From contig NC_014963.1 in assembly GCF_000179915.2 (NCBI RefSeq), positions 1,860,001 to 1,924,000 on the forward strand: DNA of 64,000 nucleotides. Reading direction: 5' to 3'. The notes under the pieces are model-generated. The model had not been told where the DNA came from, searched no databases, and saw nothing but the letters and a program-made list of their open reading frames with translations. A program made the position numbers and the translations under genes. Origin of the DNA: Terriglobus saanensis SP1PR4. Its GTDB lineage: Bacteria > Acidobacteriota > Terriglobia > Terriglobales > Acidobacteriaceae. This document shows, one piece after another, positions 25,188 through 33,746 of the stretch; position 1 is the first letter of the stretch; each line of letters opens with the position of its first letter.

Positions 25188-28124
25188 TCAGAAAGTCTTA
25201 AGGTATTCGAGCAAGGCACGCTTTTCGGCAGGCAGCAGGTCCGTCCCGTAGGCTGACCCCTCATGTCCTTGATGGCCGTTGCCCACAGCGGTCGTGTCAT
25301 AGGCAAAGAACGACATGCCATTCTGTTCCGCAACGTTTGAGACAAAACCGACATTCTGCGGATCGTAGACGTCATTGCCGCGATAGAAGGTGACGGACCG
25401 ATTCGCTGAGGGCTCAAGCAGCTCGCGGAGATTTGGGACGGAGCCGTTATGCAGATATGGAGCGCGTAGCCAGATACCGTCGAGCGGCGAGTTGGCATAT
25501 CCCTGCGTCTTGTGGAAGTGTGAGAAGCGCTGTGGATAGGGTGGGCCAAAGCCCCAGTCTTTCTCGTATCCCGCGTAAAGCGTTCCCTGGTTAGCGGCGA
25601 CAAGGTACGTGTAGGAGTCAAGCCGGGAGCGGTCTGTACCGATCTTCTCGATCGGCACGACCTTGCCAACTTGATCGCCGTGAAAGGGTGCGTTGCGCTC
25701 ACCGTGACAGTAGGCGCAGTGTTGCGCATAGATCGGTGCTCCTTGTTGGGCCAATTGCGAATCGATCGGATAAGGATAGGGAAGCGGCTTCGCGGTCAAC
25801 AGCCAGGTCGCCGTTCGCTGCACGAGCTTGGCGTCGAGTGTGGGTGGATAGGCCCCTGTGCCGAAAGCCGCAGAAAGATTGCGCTCATTGACGGAAGTGT
25901 TGTTGCCATCCCAGTGGAGTTGCATGCCTTCGCGCGGGCCTTGGTTCCAGATCGATGGAAAGTCTGCGTTGCCCATCATTTCTTTCGGGTCGGCGTGGGT
26001 CATGTTGAAGTTAAGGAGTGCCTTCGGTGCATTGAAGGTGTCTACGCGTCCCGGTCCCCATGTGGCGGTATGGATAAACCCGAGGCGCTGGTTGAGCATC
26101 AGCATCTTCTCGCGCATCAGGTAAACGGCATAGTAGCGAAAGATGAGCCTGTTGATCAGATCAGGCTTTTCAATGAGGCGCTTCGGATCGTTTTCCATGG
26201 CGTGGATCTGATCGAGCATGTGTTGCGGTGTGAACTTCTGATCAAGAGGAATTGAAGTCAGGAACTTCTCGAAGGCACCCAGGTTCAGTCCCTGAGCGGG
26301 CATGCCTGAGATCACACGCGGCTTGGCACCCTCCGAGTCGCGAACGGTGCCGGTGTGACAGACGGCGCAGTTAAGGTAAACCACATCGATCCCTCGAACG
26401 TTGCGTCGGGAAACACCGACAGGTAAGTCGTAGCGCGGGTCTTTGCCCTCCTCGTAGATCATGCCTAAAGATTGGTAGCCGCGGCCAGCCTTGTGGTCGG
26501 GTAGATATTCGGGGAAGATCTCAGGGAGGGCGACCCAGAACCAGTAGGGAATCCCCATGGTTCGCTCGCCTCCAGTCGACCCATACTTGAAGTGCTGTTC
26601 ATCGTCGGCATATTCGACTGGGCGATCACGTGTGAGCCGTACTGTGAGATAGACGCCCGCTACAAGGAAGACCACAAGAACTATGAGCGATGCGATCTTG
26701 AGCCACCGCCATCGGCTAAGCCGTTCAGAGGGTAGATAGGTAGAAGGGTTCATGTCTGGTGTTCCTTCTTCGAGTGGAGAACTCGGTGCCTGAGTCAGGA
26801 AGCGCTCCAATCGTGGAATGAGGCCTTCGTTTTCCCGCGCGTTGCGTTCCTGCACGCTGGCTGGGCGACTCGAAACGCTTGCAGGATAGACGACTTTTCG
26901 AACTTCGGTGAGATAGCCTTGTGGCACGAGACCGCGGCCAGCCACCGGGTCGAAGTGGAGCGTCTCCTGGTCGATGTAAATTTCTTCCTCGAAGCGAATT
27001 TCCGCGATGGGCACAAAAGGTTCGTGACGGTTTCCAGTTCGCTGGGCCTCGATGCGGAGAGTGCCGTGTCCGGCCACCACCTGTGAGAGGCCCCGGTCAC
27101 GCGCTGCGGGATCCATCGGAGCACCGCCAAGCTCTACCGCATCTGCACCGGCTACTAATCTGAACCACACCCCAGAGCCCTCCTCGAGGCGGTACGGTAT
27201 CTGCGCGAAATACTTGTTATCAAAGAAGTTATAGCGATGAAGGCCGAAGTTCCACCCGCCCGTGGCTAAATTTAAAACCAATTTCCAAAGCCTGTCTCCA
27301 CCAGCAGTACAGAGCAGATCGAGGTCTTCCATCGGACGACGCTCCAGTCGGATCTCCTCTGGAGAGTCAGGCGAGAAAATTCGAGCCGCGATGCTGGGCG
27401 CATCGGGAATAAGTTTTGCCAGCCAACTCGGCATGCCTTTCTTCATAAGGCCCATACCGATGCGTAACAACACAGCGCTCTCGCCGAAGCTTTTCGCTGC
27501 TTTCGCGAGGGCCGGCTGTTCTGGATTCAGGGACAGGATGGTGCCACGGAAAACTCTGCCATCAGGATGAAATGTCCTCGCATTGCGAGCTACTCCGCTG
27601 AGAAAGCCGAAGAGAGCTGCGGCGAATCGTGGGAGAGGTCGCTCTGCGGGCAAAGTACGGCGGACTTCCGCCTGCCATGCCGATAGTGTCCACAGGAAAC
27701 CTGAAAAATCTGAGATCGAAAAGGCCAGTGCAAGTGCGCCAGGAATCATATTCCGATACCAGAGGATCGCCATCACTACTGGAACAAGCGGGCGGTCGAG
27801 CATGGAAGCAAAGATGAAACCCTGCGAGCTCAGGCGTCCGCTCACCACATAAAGCATGCCAAGGCCGGAGACAAGTAAGCCCACCAGTCGAACGTAATGC
27901 GATGTCTCCTGACTGAGTGGGGGCAAATTCAGGAGAGAAGAAACAAAGAAGGGAGCGAAAAAGATAAGCAGACCCAATGTGAAGTCAAACCAACCAAATA
28001 ACTCCACGGTGAGCGCAGGATAGGTCTGCCCCTCCGCTTTGAATACCTGAACCACCATCCAGCCAAGTGGAGGAGTAGACGACGGGCTTTTTAGGGTTTT
28101 CGTTTTTTGCACTGGCCCGATCAA
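25188..28124 (-). CDS. Three-part fusion: membrane domain, catalase-like domain, di-haem cytochrome c
   Basis: One uninterrupted frame encodes about 978 residues from a TTG at 28124 (GGAGG six bases upstream). Residues ~40-150 hold four hydrophobic helices. Residues ~180-445 resemble catalase-like haem proteins: ARTFHPDGRVFRGTILSL, DLDLLCTAGGDRLWKLV, DQETLHFDPVAGRGLVPQGY; I do not see a full canonical catalase active site. After a linker, a second N-terminus-like segment begins at Met458 (MNPSTYLPSERLSRW, base 26753), followed by a membrane helix (~475-497) and a cytochrome domain with CAVCH (~586) and CAYCH plus IWLRAPYLHNGSVPNLRELL. AGAAGGA lies nine bases before Met458, so separate translation of the cytochrome part is possible. 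The upstream in-frame ATG at 28253 is a less likely start. Confidence 0.75.
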   Translation of the reverse strand: MIGPVQKTKTLKSPSSTPPLGWMVVQVFKAEGQTYPALTVELFGWFDFTLGLLIFFAPFFVSSLLNLPPLSQETSHYVRLVGLLVSGLGMLYVVSGRLSSQGFIFASMLDRPLVPVVMAILWYRNMIPGALALAFSISDFSGFLWTLSAWQAEVRRTLPAERPLPRFAAALFGFLSGVARNARTFHPDGRVFRGTILSLNPEQPALAKAAKSFGESAVLLRIGMGLMKKGMPSWLAKLIPDAPSIAARIFSPDSPEEIRLERRPMEDLDLLCTAGGDRLWKLVLNLATGGWNFGLHRYNFFDNKYFAQIPYRLEEGSGVWFRLVAGADAVELGGAPMDPAARDRGLSQVVAGHGTLRIEAQRTGNRHEPFVPIAEIRFEEEIYIDQETLHFDPVAGRGLVPQGYLTEVRKVVYPASVSSRPASVQERNARENEGLIPRLERFLTQAPSSPLEEGTPDMNPSTYLPSERLSRWRWLKIASLIVLVVFLVAGVYLTVRLTRDRPVEYADDEQHFKYGSTGGERTMGIPYWFWVALPEIFPEYLPDHKAGRGYQSLGMIYEEGKDPRYDLPVGVSRRNVRGIDVVYLNCAVCHTGTVRDSEGAKPRVISGMPAQGLNLGAFEKFLTSIPLDQKFTPQHMLDQIHAMENDPKRLIEKPDLINRLIFRYYAVYLMREKMLMLNQRLGFIHTATWGPGRVDTFNAPKALLNFNMTHADPKEMMGNADFPSIWNQGPREGMQLHWDGNNTSVNERNLSAAFGTGAYPPTLDAKLVQRTATWLLTAKPLPYPYPIDSQLAQQGAPIYAQHCAYCHGERNAPFHGDQVGKVVPIEKIGTDRSRLDSYTYLVAANQGTLYAGYEKDWGFGPPYPQRFSHFHKTQGYANSPLDGIWLRAPYLHNGSVPNLRELLEPSANRSVTFYRGNDVYDPQNVGFVSNVAEQNGMSFFAYDTTAVGNGHQGHEGSAYGTDLLPAEKRALLEYLKTF

Positions 28125-28277
28125 GAAGCGCCTCCAGGAAACCGATTCACCATCCACGGCCGAGTGCGCAACATAATACACCGCAGAAAGGAGGGAACTG
28201 GAAGGAGTTTGCGCTCTTGTTCTCGATGGCACATCGCCGAAGCGGCGCCTCAAAATCCTTAAGGAAATGCTTTTCGT

Positions 28278-29657
28278 TTACGCTGCAGCGTGAAGAGCAG
28301 CTGTGACGTAAAGAGCATGGACACAGCGGGGATCAAAGGCAACAGGAGTTGCTGCCTCAAGCAGGGAATAGACTGCCTTGGGTGACATCCTCGGTTGATA
28401 CGGACGTTCGGAAGAGAGCGTATCGAACACCTCCGCTACTCCCAAAATACGCGAGAGCACAGGGATCTCTTCGCCCTTGCGACGCAGGGGATAGCCAGAA
28501 CCGTCCAGGCGTTCGTGATGTCCCAGGATAACTTCCGCGACTTCTGAGAAGCCTGGGGTGGCCTGAAGCAGATCGTTTGCCTGCTGGGTATGCCGATCGC
28601 GTAGAGTCAGTTCATCCTTCGTCGGTTTGGCCTGCTGCTCCGAAGTGGGGGGTGGTTGCATAAGATTTCCAAGATCGTGTAGAAGCGCAGCGCGACGCAA
28701 CACTCCCATGCGATGTTCATCGATACCCATCTCTACTCCGATCGAGATCGCAATTTGCGCAACCCGCTCCGAGTGCCGGTATGTAAAACGCGACCGTGCG
28801 TCGATAATGCGGGCAAATGCAACGCAGAGACGGTCGATCGTTGAAGGCGGTGCAGGAAGAAGACTGTTCTGTGGTCCGAGACGCAACGCGGTTGCGACCA
28901 AATTCTGGGACTCCATGTCGTTCCAAAGAGGTCCTTGATCATGCAGAAGTGTTGCCGCAGCCACAAGCCCGGGATCGAACCGATTCATTGATCTGCGATG
29001 GAGCAAGCGAATCGCGCTTTCGTGCCCTTTGGCTGTACCAACCGCTTCCAGCATCTGTGCAATACCTAAAATGCGGGAGAGAAGCGGAATCTGTCCATGT
29101 CGCTTGCCCGTTGGTCTACCAGTGCCATCCCAGTATTCATCACGATGGAGGACGGTCTCTGCAGTTCGCGTGGATAAACCCAGCTCTTGAGCTACGGCAT
29201 ATCCTTCTTCGCTACTGGATCGATTGAGCCCGCGCGCGATCCTGTTTTTATGAAGGGCCACTCGAAGGACGCGCTGTATTCCAACCGCAGGATTTGGGCC
29301 CAGACGCGATTGTTGTAGCAGTTGAGGGAGATGGTTCCAGTGAGAACTGTCCCACGGTCGATTGCGAAGAAAAAGCTGCGCGTTCGTGCTTTCCAGTGCA
29401 AGCAGATCGAAGACCTGCGTCCTGCGACTTGCGCTGCCGACATCTTTGAGGAGTGCCGCGAAAAAGAGATCGCTTATTTCCGATTCTGAAATTCTGATCC
29501 TTCGAGCGAGACGCATGCTGAGGATGCACGTGCGCAGTGCATGACCTATGGGCATGCCTTCCGCCAGATCCAATGCGCATGAGAGACGTGCAAGAATGTC
29601 CGAGAGAGGGGGATCGCTTGCCTCGTCCCATTCCGGGGGGGCGTAATGGTTACTCAT
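28278..29657 (-). CDS. Tandem HD / HD-GYP protein (cyclic-di-GMP phosphodiesterase candidate)
   Basis: 459 residues with two related halves. The C-terminal half is a good HD-GYP domain: HSERVAQIAISIGVE, metal-binding His327-Asp328 in AALLHDLGNLM, and LGHHERLDGSGYPLRRKGEE with the GYP triad at 388-390. The N-terminal half keeps the architecture but has lost key residues: KD at 71-72 in place of HD, and HRDEYWDGTGRPTGK where HHE and GYP should be, so it is probably not catalytic. HD-GYP enzymes hydrolyse cyclic-di-GMP or related dinucleotides. No receiver or sensor domain is attached. It precedes the redox cluster on the same strand and might be co-transcribed (inference). Confidence 0.85.
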   Translation of the reverse strand: MSNHYAPPEWDEASDPPLSDILARLSCALDLAEGMPIGHALRTCILSMRLARRIRISESEISDLFFAALLKDVGSASRRTQVFDLLALESTNAQLFLRNRPWDSSHWNHLPQLLQQSRLGPNPAVGIQRVLRVALHKNRIARGLNRSSSEEGYAVAQELGLSTRTAETVLHRDEYWDGTGRPTGKRHGQIPLLSRILGIAQMLEAVGTAKGHESAIRLLHRRSMNRFDPGLVAAATLLHDQGPLWNDMESQNLVATALRLGPQNSLLPAPPSTIDRLCVAFARIIDARSRFTYRHSERVAQIAISIGVEMGIDEHRMGVLRRAALLHDLGNLMQPPPTSEQQAKPTKDELTLRDRHTQQANDLLQATPGFSEVAEVILGHHERLDGSGYPLRRKGEEIPVLSRILGVAEVFDTLSSERPYQPRMSPKAVYSLLEAATPVAFDPRCVHALYVTAALHAAA

Positions 29658-30112
29658 GGATTAGCTCTTTCAACATGCATGTAAGACCAATTCTCAGAAA
29701 TTCTGATCGCGATACCAACAGTGATATCTTCGTCGCTGATAATCCGCATCTTCAGGCCTTATCGGCAGCCATGAATAAATGTTTAGCGCAGAATAATTCT
29801 GGTGCTGGAACTCTCCGAGATCTGTGTGGTAGCCCATCGAATAGGCGACGTCTCGGATAATGAAGTGTTGCTTGTTCGTTGGGACAAACGAGAAACTCGA
29901 ACATGGAATCAGGTTCAAGGCGCCCTCAAAGATTTATCGCGCGATTGTGCCCTTCGGTCCGTGAGCAAGCGCTGGGAAAATAGCTCGCATAGAGCACGAT
30001 GTGTGGTCGCGCACCTAAGTGAAAACCCAACCTAGGATCTGCTCTGCGGTCGCACGATGGCCTAAGATGTTTTTAAAAGCAGCTACATGCGATATTTTTG
30101 ACGGTATCCGAA
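29658..30112. other. Intergenic stretch without a convincing gene
   Basis: About 455 bases between the HD-GYP start and the KdsC-like stop. A plus-strand frame starting with GTG at 29802 would give 77 residues, but it lacks a ribosome site, homology and sensible composition. I see no tRNA, strong hairpin or repeat. Confidence 0.6.
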
Positions 30113-30697
30113 CTAGGCCAGCGCCAAGGGAACTGCTTCCTCCCAACGCCCTTGTGCTTTTAAAATAAGTTCGATTACCTCACGCGCCGCTCCGCGCCCG
30201 CCCTTGCGGCTGGTCGTAAAATTGCAAACGGTCTTCAGATCCTCCACACCATCGGCTACGCATACTCCTAAGCCGGCGCGAAGTGCCAAAGGAATATCTG
30301 GAAGATCGTCGCCCATGTAGGCGACCTCATCTTCGGTCACTCCCGCCTTTTGCAAACACTCCTCAAAGGCCTGAGTCTTGCTCGCCTGTCCCAGGTAGAC
30401 GAAGTTGACCTTCAACTCTTCGGCACGCTTGGAGACCGCTGGTGAAGATCTACCCGTGATGAACCCTGTCTGGATGCCCATCGTGCGAGCCAGCGACAGC
30501 CCTTGCCCGTCCTGAGCATTGAACACTTTCATCTCGGTCACCGTCGGGGCTTCGGTTGAACTCGCTACAGTAGCCGAGATCAGGCAGACTCCGCCATCCG
30601 TCAAAGTTCCGTCAACATCCATCAGGAAGAGTTTGATCTTACGGGCGCGGGCCAGAACATCAGGCGAAGCAAGGTCAGACAGAGCGAGAGGGAACAT
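30113..30697 (-). CDS. KdsC-like HAD phosphatase
   Basis: 194-residue cytoplasmic phosphatase of the haloacid dehalogenase superfamily, C0 subclass without a large cap. Motif I is FLMDVDGTLTDGG with nucleophile Asp near 26; motif II is GFITGRSSPAV; the Lys is in YLGQASKTQAFEE; motif III is YMGDDLPDIPLALRAGLGVC. This matches KdsC (3-deoxy-D-manno-octulosonate-8-phosphate phosphatase, lipopolysaccharide Kdo synthesis) and its relatives such as CMP-sialate synthase domains. A short insertion (VCLISATVASSTEAPTVTEM) follows motif I. ATG at 30697 has GGAG eight bases upstream; the longer frame to 30799 has no ribosome site. No other Kdo gene is nearby, so the precise substrate is not certain. Confidence 0.87.
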   Translation of the reverse strand: MFPLALSDLASPDVLARARKIKLFLMDVDGTLTDGGVCLISATVASSTEAPTVTEMKVFNAQDGQGLSLARTMGIQTGFITGRSSPAVSKRAEELKVNFVYLGQASKTQAFEECLQKAGVTEDEVAYMGDDLPDIPLALRAGLGVCVADGVEDLKTVCNFTTSRKGGRGAAREVIELILKAQGRWEEAVPLALA

Positions 30698-30842
30698 AGG
30701 GCAACTCCGGAAGAAAATGTGTGATGCGCCTGTTTCACCGAAACCGAAAAGCATTTGCAAGCGGAACGCTCGCGTGCATCCCAAAGAATAGGCGCTCATC
30801 CACTAAGATAGTCACAGATGCACGTACTTGCCTTCCTCCATT

Positions 30843-32297
30843 ATGGATCCAGCTGACGCTTCGGTCGTTCCTCCATCTCCGAATTCTCCCTCCGCTGCTT
30901 CGAGACGCCTGTTGCCATGGCTGGTTGCTGTTGCGTTTTTTATGGAGTCGCTGGACACAACCATCCTCAATACTGCGGTCCCGACGATCTCGGCTGCCCT
31001 GGGTGTGGCTCCGCTCAGTATGAAGGCTGTACTGGCAAGCTATACGCTCAGCCTCGCGGTATTCATTCCGATCAGTGGCTGGATGGCAGATCGTTTTGGT
31101 ACCCGCCGTGTGTTCTCTACGGCGATCGGCCTGTTTACGCTTGGTTCGCTCCTATGTGGCATATCGAGCGATATCCATCTGCTCGTCGCCTGCCGCATCC
31201 TGCAAGGATGTGGTGGAGCCATGATGGTGCCGGTTGGCCGGTTGACGTTGGTGCGGACCTTTGCAAAGTCGGATCTTCTCCGCACGATGAGCTTTGTTTC
31301 CATACCGGCTTTGGTCGCACCCATGCTCGGCCCGATCGCCGGCGGGCTCATTGTCGGCTATCTCCATTGGCGCTTCATTTTCTTCCTGAATATTCCAATT
31401 GGGCTCGTAGGTCTCATCCTTGTTTACAAGCACCTGCCTGATTATCGGCAGGCCATTACGCCTGCCCTGGATATCGTTGGACTCATTCTTTTTGGCTCTG
31501 GAATCGCATTGCTTTCGTATGTGCTGGAGATCTTCGGCGAGCATGCTCTGAGCGGGCGAGAGATGTCCGGACTGCTGGCCCTGTCCTTCGTTTTACTGGC
31601 AGGCTATTGGATTCACGCGAAGGGTTTACCTTTTCCGCTACTGCAGCTGCGACTCTTTAGTATTCGTACTTTCCGGGCCGCCGTAAGCGGTAGCTTTTTT
31701 ACGCGCCTCGGAATTGGAGGCGTACCCTTTCTTCTGCCGCTTCTTTATCAGGTGGGTCTGGGCTTCACTCCGATTCAATCGGGTCTGCTCATCATGCCTC
31801 AGGCCATCGCATCGATGGGAATGAAAACGATTATGCCCTCTCTTTTGCGTCGCGTCGGCTATCGTGTTGTGCTCGTATCCAACACCCTCATCCTCGGCGT
31901 ACTTCTGTTGGTGTTCGCGACGATCGGTCCGGGAACACCGGTCTGGCTGATCGTACTGCAAGCTTTTATCTATGGAGCTTTTTCATCGCTGCAGTATTCC
32001 AGCATGAATACGCTGGTCTATGCCGACATCACGGATAAAGACACCAGCAGTGCAAGTTCGATCGCAAGTACCATGCAGCAGATGTCGGTCAGCTTTGGCG
32101 TTGCAACCGCAGGTCTGGCAACAGCCTTCTTCATTCCCAGTACTCATTCCAATGCGGTAGAGATGGTGCATGGCATCCACAAGGCGCTCACCGCATTAGG
32201 GGTTCTTACCATTGCCTCGACGATGGTCTTTCGTAGTTTGAAATCCGGCGACGGTGACGATGTGAGTATGCACAAAGTGCTGCATCCCGGGGGATGA
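30843..32297 (+). CDS. DHA2-family MFS drug/proton antiporter (EmrB/QacA type)
   Basis: 484-residue inner-membrane exporter with about 14 helices. Helix 1 has motif D1 (FFMESLDTTILNTAVPTIS); the loop between helices 2 and 3 has motif A (GWMADRFGTRRVF); helix 5 has motif C (PALVAPMLGPIAGGLIVGYL) typical of antiporters, followed by HWRFIFFLNIPIGLVGL. These features define the 14-helix DHA2 group that exports amphipathic drugs, dyes or metabolites with protons. The ATG at 30843 gives a normal N-terminus, though its ribosome site is poor; a TTG at 30828 is an alternative. No regulator or membrane-fusion partner (EmrA type) is beside it. It converges on the DUF4380 gene with a nine-base gap. Confidence 0.92.
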   Translation: MDPADASVVPPSPNSPSAASRRLLPWLVAVAFFMESLDTTILNTAVPTISAALGVAPLSMKAVLASYTLSLAVFIPISGWMADRFGTRRVFSTAIGLFTLGSLLCGISSDIHLLVACRILQGCGGAMMVPVGRLTLVRTFAKSDLLRTMSFVSIPALVAPMLGPIAGGLIVGYLHWRFIFFLNIPIGLVGLILVYKHLPDYRQAITPALDIVGLILFGSGIALLSYVLEIFGEHALSGREMSGLLALSFVLLAGYWIHAKGLPFPLLQLRLFSIRTFRAAVSGSFFTRLGIGGVPFLLPLLYQVGLGFTPIQSGLLIMPQAIASMGMKTIMPSLLRRVGYRVVLVSNTLILGVLLLVFATIGPGTPVWLIVLQAFIYGAFSSLQYSSMNTLVYADITDKDTSSASSIASTMQQMSVSFGVATAGLATAFFIPSTHSNAVEMVHGIHKALTALGVLTIASTMVFRSLKSGDGDDVSMHKVLHPGG

Positions 32298-32306
32298 GGT
32301 TGCTGC

Positions 32307-33671
32307 TTACTTGATCATGGCTTCGCCAAGTGGGCCGCGGTCGATGCCCGCCTGATCAACCACGTGGATGGAGATACGTCTGGTCTCAGCTGGCGGATGG
32401 ATCGATGTATTAAGGTGGATCTGTTCCAACGGATTCAAGTTCTCCAGTTTGGATATGCCCAGAGGGTTGCCTCCACTGCCGTAAAAATGAGCCATCAGGA
32501 CGCCCTCATAAAAGCTTCCGAATTGTCCGGTGAGAAGCGTACCGCTTGCGGATGCAGTTGCCTGCAGCGGTGTTTCTACGATGCCGCCGAAGGTGACTGC
32601 TTTGAGTGCTTCGCCGCCGCGTGTGGGAAACCACTGCGTATCCATGGCGTAGGACTCCCCAGGAGCGAGCTCGACGATGGGACTGTTGACCTCTGCTTCC
32701 ATGTAGAGAACTTCAGGATGCTCATTTTCTTCGTCGCCAGCATGGTGCTGGCGTGGCGCATTGACGTAGAAGATCATTGAGGCTTTGTCTGGATACTTCG
32801 CTTGCGGTTGGTAGCGAACGCGCTCGATCATGGTGTAGCCGCTCGCTCCATCGGCGACGGCAAGCCATCCTTCGTGTGAGTCGATCCAGACTTCGCCGGA
32901 GCCGTTGGCTTTTGCCGGATGGACTTTGAATAGATTGTCTTCTACGGAATAGGTGGAGTTGCCTGCCATGCCCGTGCGTACATGGTAGCCGTTCAAGTAT
33001 TCACTCGAGGGGTTTGCGGCGGCAATACCCCAGAGATGCGGGTTGATTTTGCTCGTGTCATCGACGGAGGCGGTGTTGTACTGCGAGACCGATTGTTCAG
33101 ACCAGCTTCTCGGATATCCACCGGTATTCTTCATCACGGCGTGGAAGGAGATGATGGGAGAGTCTTCGCCGAGACTGATCTCGCGAATGTACTGCTGGCC
33201 GGTGAAGGGGTCACTTGGGCCCGTAAGTCGTATGGCGCAGGTCGGGCCCTGCGAGAGCACATCCAGCTTGTACGGAGCGCTGTCGAGCAGAGAGCCTTCT
33301 GCGCCGGGCCAGTGCTGTTCGTCGTCGGAGCCCTCGGGCATCGGCCAGATCTTATCTCCTCCGTAGTTGTTCCATGCATGGCTGAGAGGATCGGGTGGGA
33401 TGACCTTTCCCTTGAGCTGATCGCTGACGAAGAGAAAGTCATGCTCGCCGAAGTGAACCTGCATCAGACGTCCACCCAGCTGAGGGACGATGGTGAGTTC
33501 AACCCAGTGATTGGATATTTTCTCCGCCTTCCATCCAAAGTAGTCGTTGGACTTGACCGTGCATCCCGAGCTTGCGAAGAGCCGTAGGGGAGTGAGGCAG
33601 AGCGCTAGAAGAACGCATGAGCGAAGTAGAGATGCTTGTGGACTACTGCGCCTGAGTCTTTGAGGAAACAT
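32307..33671 (-). CDS. DUF4380 protein, secreted, galactose-mutarotase-like
   Basis: 454 residues with a Sec signal peptide (~15-34, cut near LFAS). The body matches DUF4380: WVELTIVPQLGGRLMQVHFG, HAWNNYGGDKIWPMPEGSDD, GPSDPFTGQQYIREISL, MIERVRYQPQAKYP, YAMDTQWFPTRGG. The opening 'VPQLGGRLMQ' is typical of the mutarotase-like carbohydrate-binding sandwich and parallels the DUF5107 gene at the left of the window, which carries VLPQIGGRIHVGL. No enzyme activity is established for the family. ATG at 33671 has GGAGG four bases upstream. It follows a receptor gene on the same strand, but a strong terminator lies between them. Confidence 0.87.
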   Translation of the reverse strand: MFPQRLRRSSPQASLLRSCVLLALCLTPLRLFASSGCTVKSNDYFGWKAEKISNHWVELTIVPQLGGRLMQVHFGEHDFLFVSDQLKGKVIPPDPLSHAWNNYGGDKIWPMPEGSDDEQHWPGAEGSLLDSAPYKLDVLSQGPTCAIRLTGPSDPFTGQQYIREISLGEDSPIISFHAVMKNTGGYPRSWSEQSVSQYNTASVDDTSKINPHLWGIAAANPSSEYLNGYHVRTGMAGNSTYSVEDNLFKVHPAKANGSGEVWIDSHEGWLAVADGASGYTMIERVRYQPQAKYPDKASMIFYVNAPRQHHAGDEENEHPEVLYMEAEVNSPIVELAPGESYAMDTQWFPTRGGEALKAVTFGGIVETPLQATASASGTLLTGQFGSFYEGVLMAHFYGSGGNPLGISKLENLNPLEQIHLNTSIHPPAETRRISIHVVDQAGIDRGPLGEAMIK

Positions 33672-33695
33672 CGATCCTCCGGTACCGATTGAAGC

Positions 33696-33735
33696 AAAAA
33701 CTGCGGCGTACCTCTACAGAAGAGATACGCCGCAG
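33696..33735 (-). terminator. Rho-independent terminator after TonB-dependent receptor
   Basis: Arms 33701-33715 and 33721-33735 pair over 15 positions with a five-base loop; the single mismatch (33711/33725) becomes a G-U wobble in the minus-strand RNA, and five A residues at 33696-33700 give its T-tract. This orientation fits termination of the receptor gene ending at 33747, and separates it from the DUF4380 gene. Confidence 0.85.
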
Positions 33736-33746
33736 CCAACGTTAGT

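Noticed and set aside
25188-28124. True catalase annotation
   Set aside because: The middle domain resembles catalase-like folds only in part; the canonical distal His/Asn and proximal Tyr motifs cannot be identified, and haem c domains are attached.
29802-30035. 77-residue plus-strand ORF starting with GTG
   Set aside because: No ribosome site, no recognised motif, and composition looks non-coding; it lies in an otherwise empty gap.
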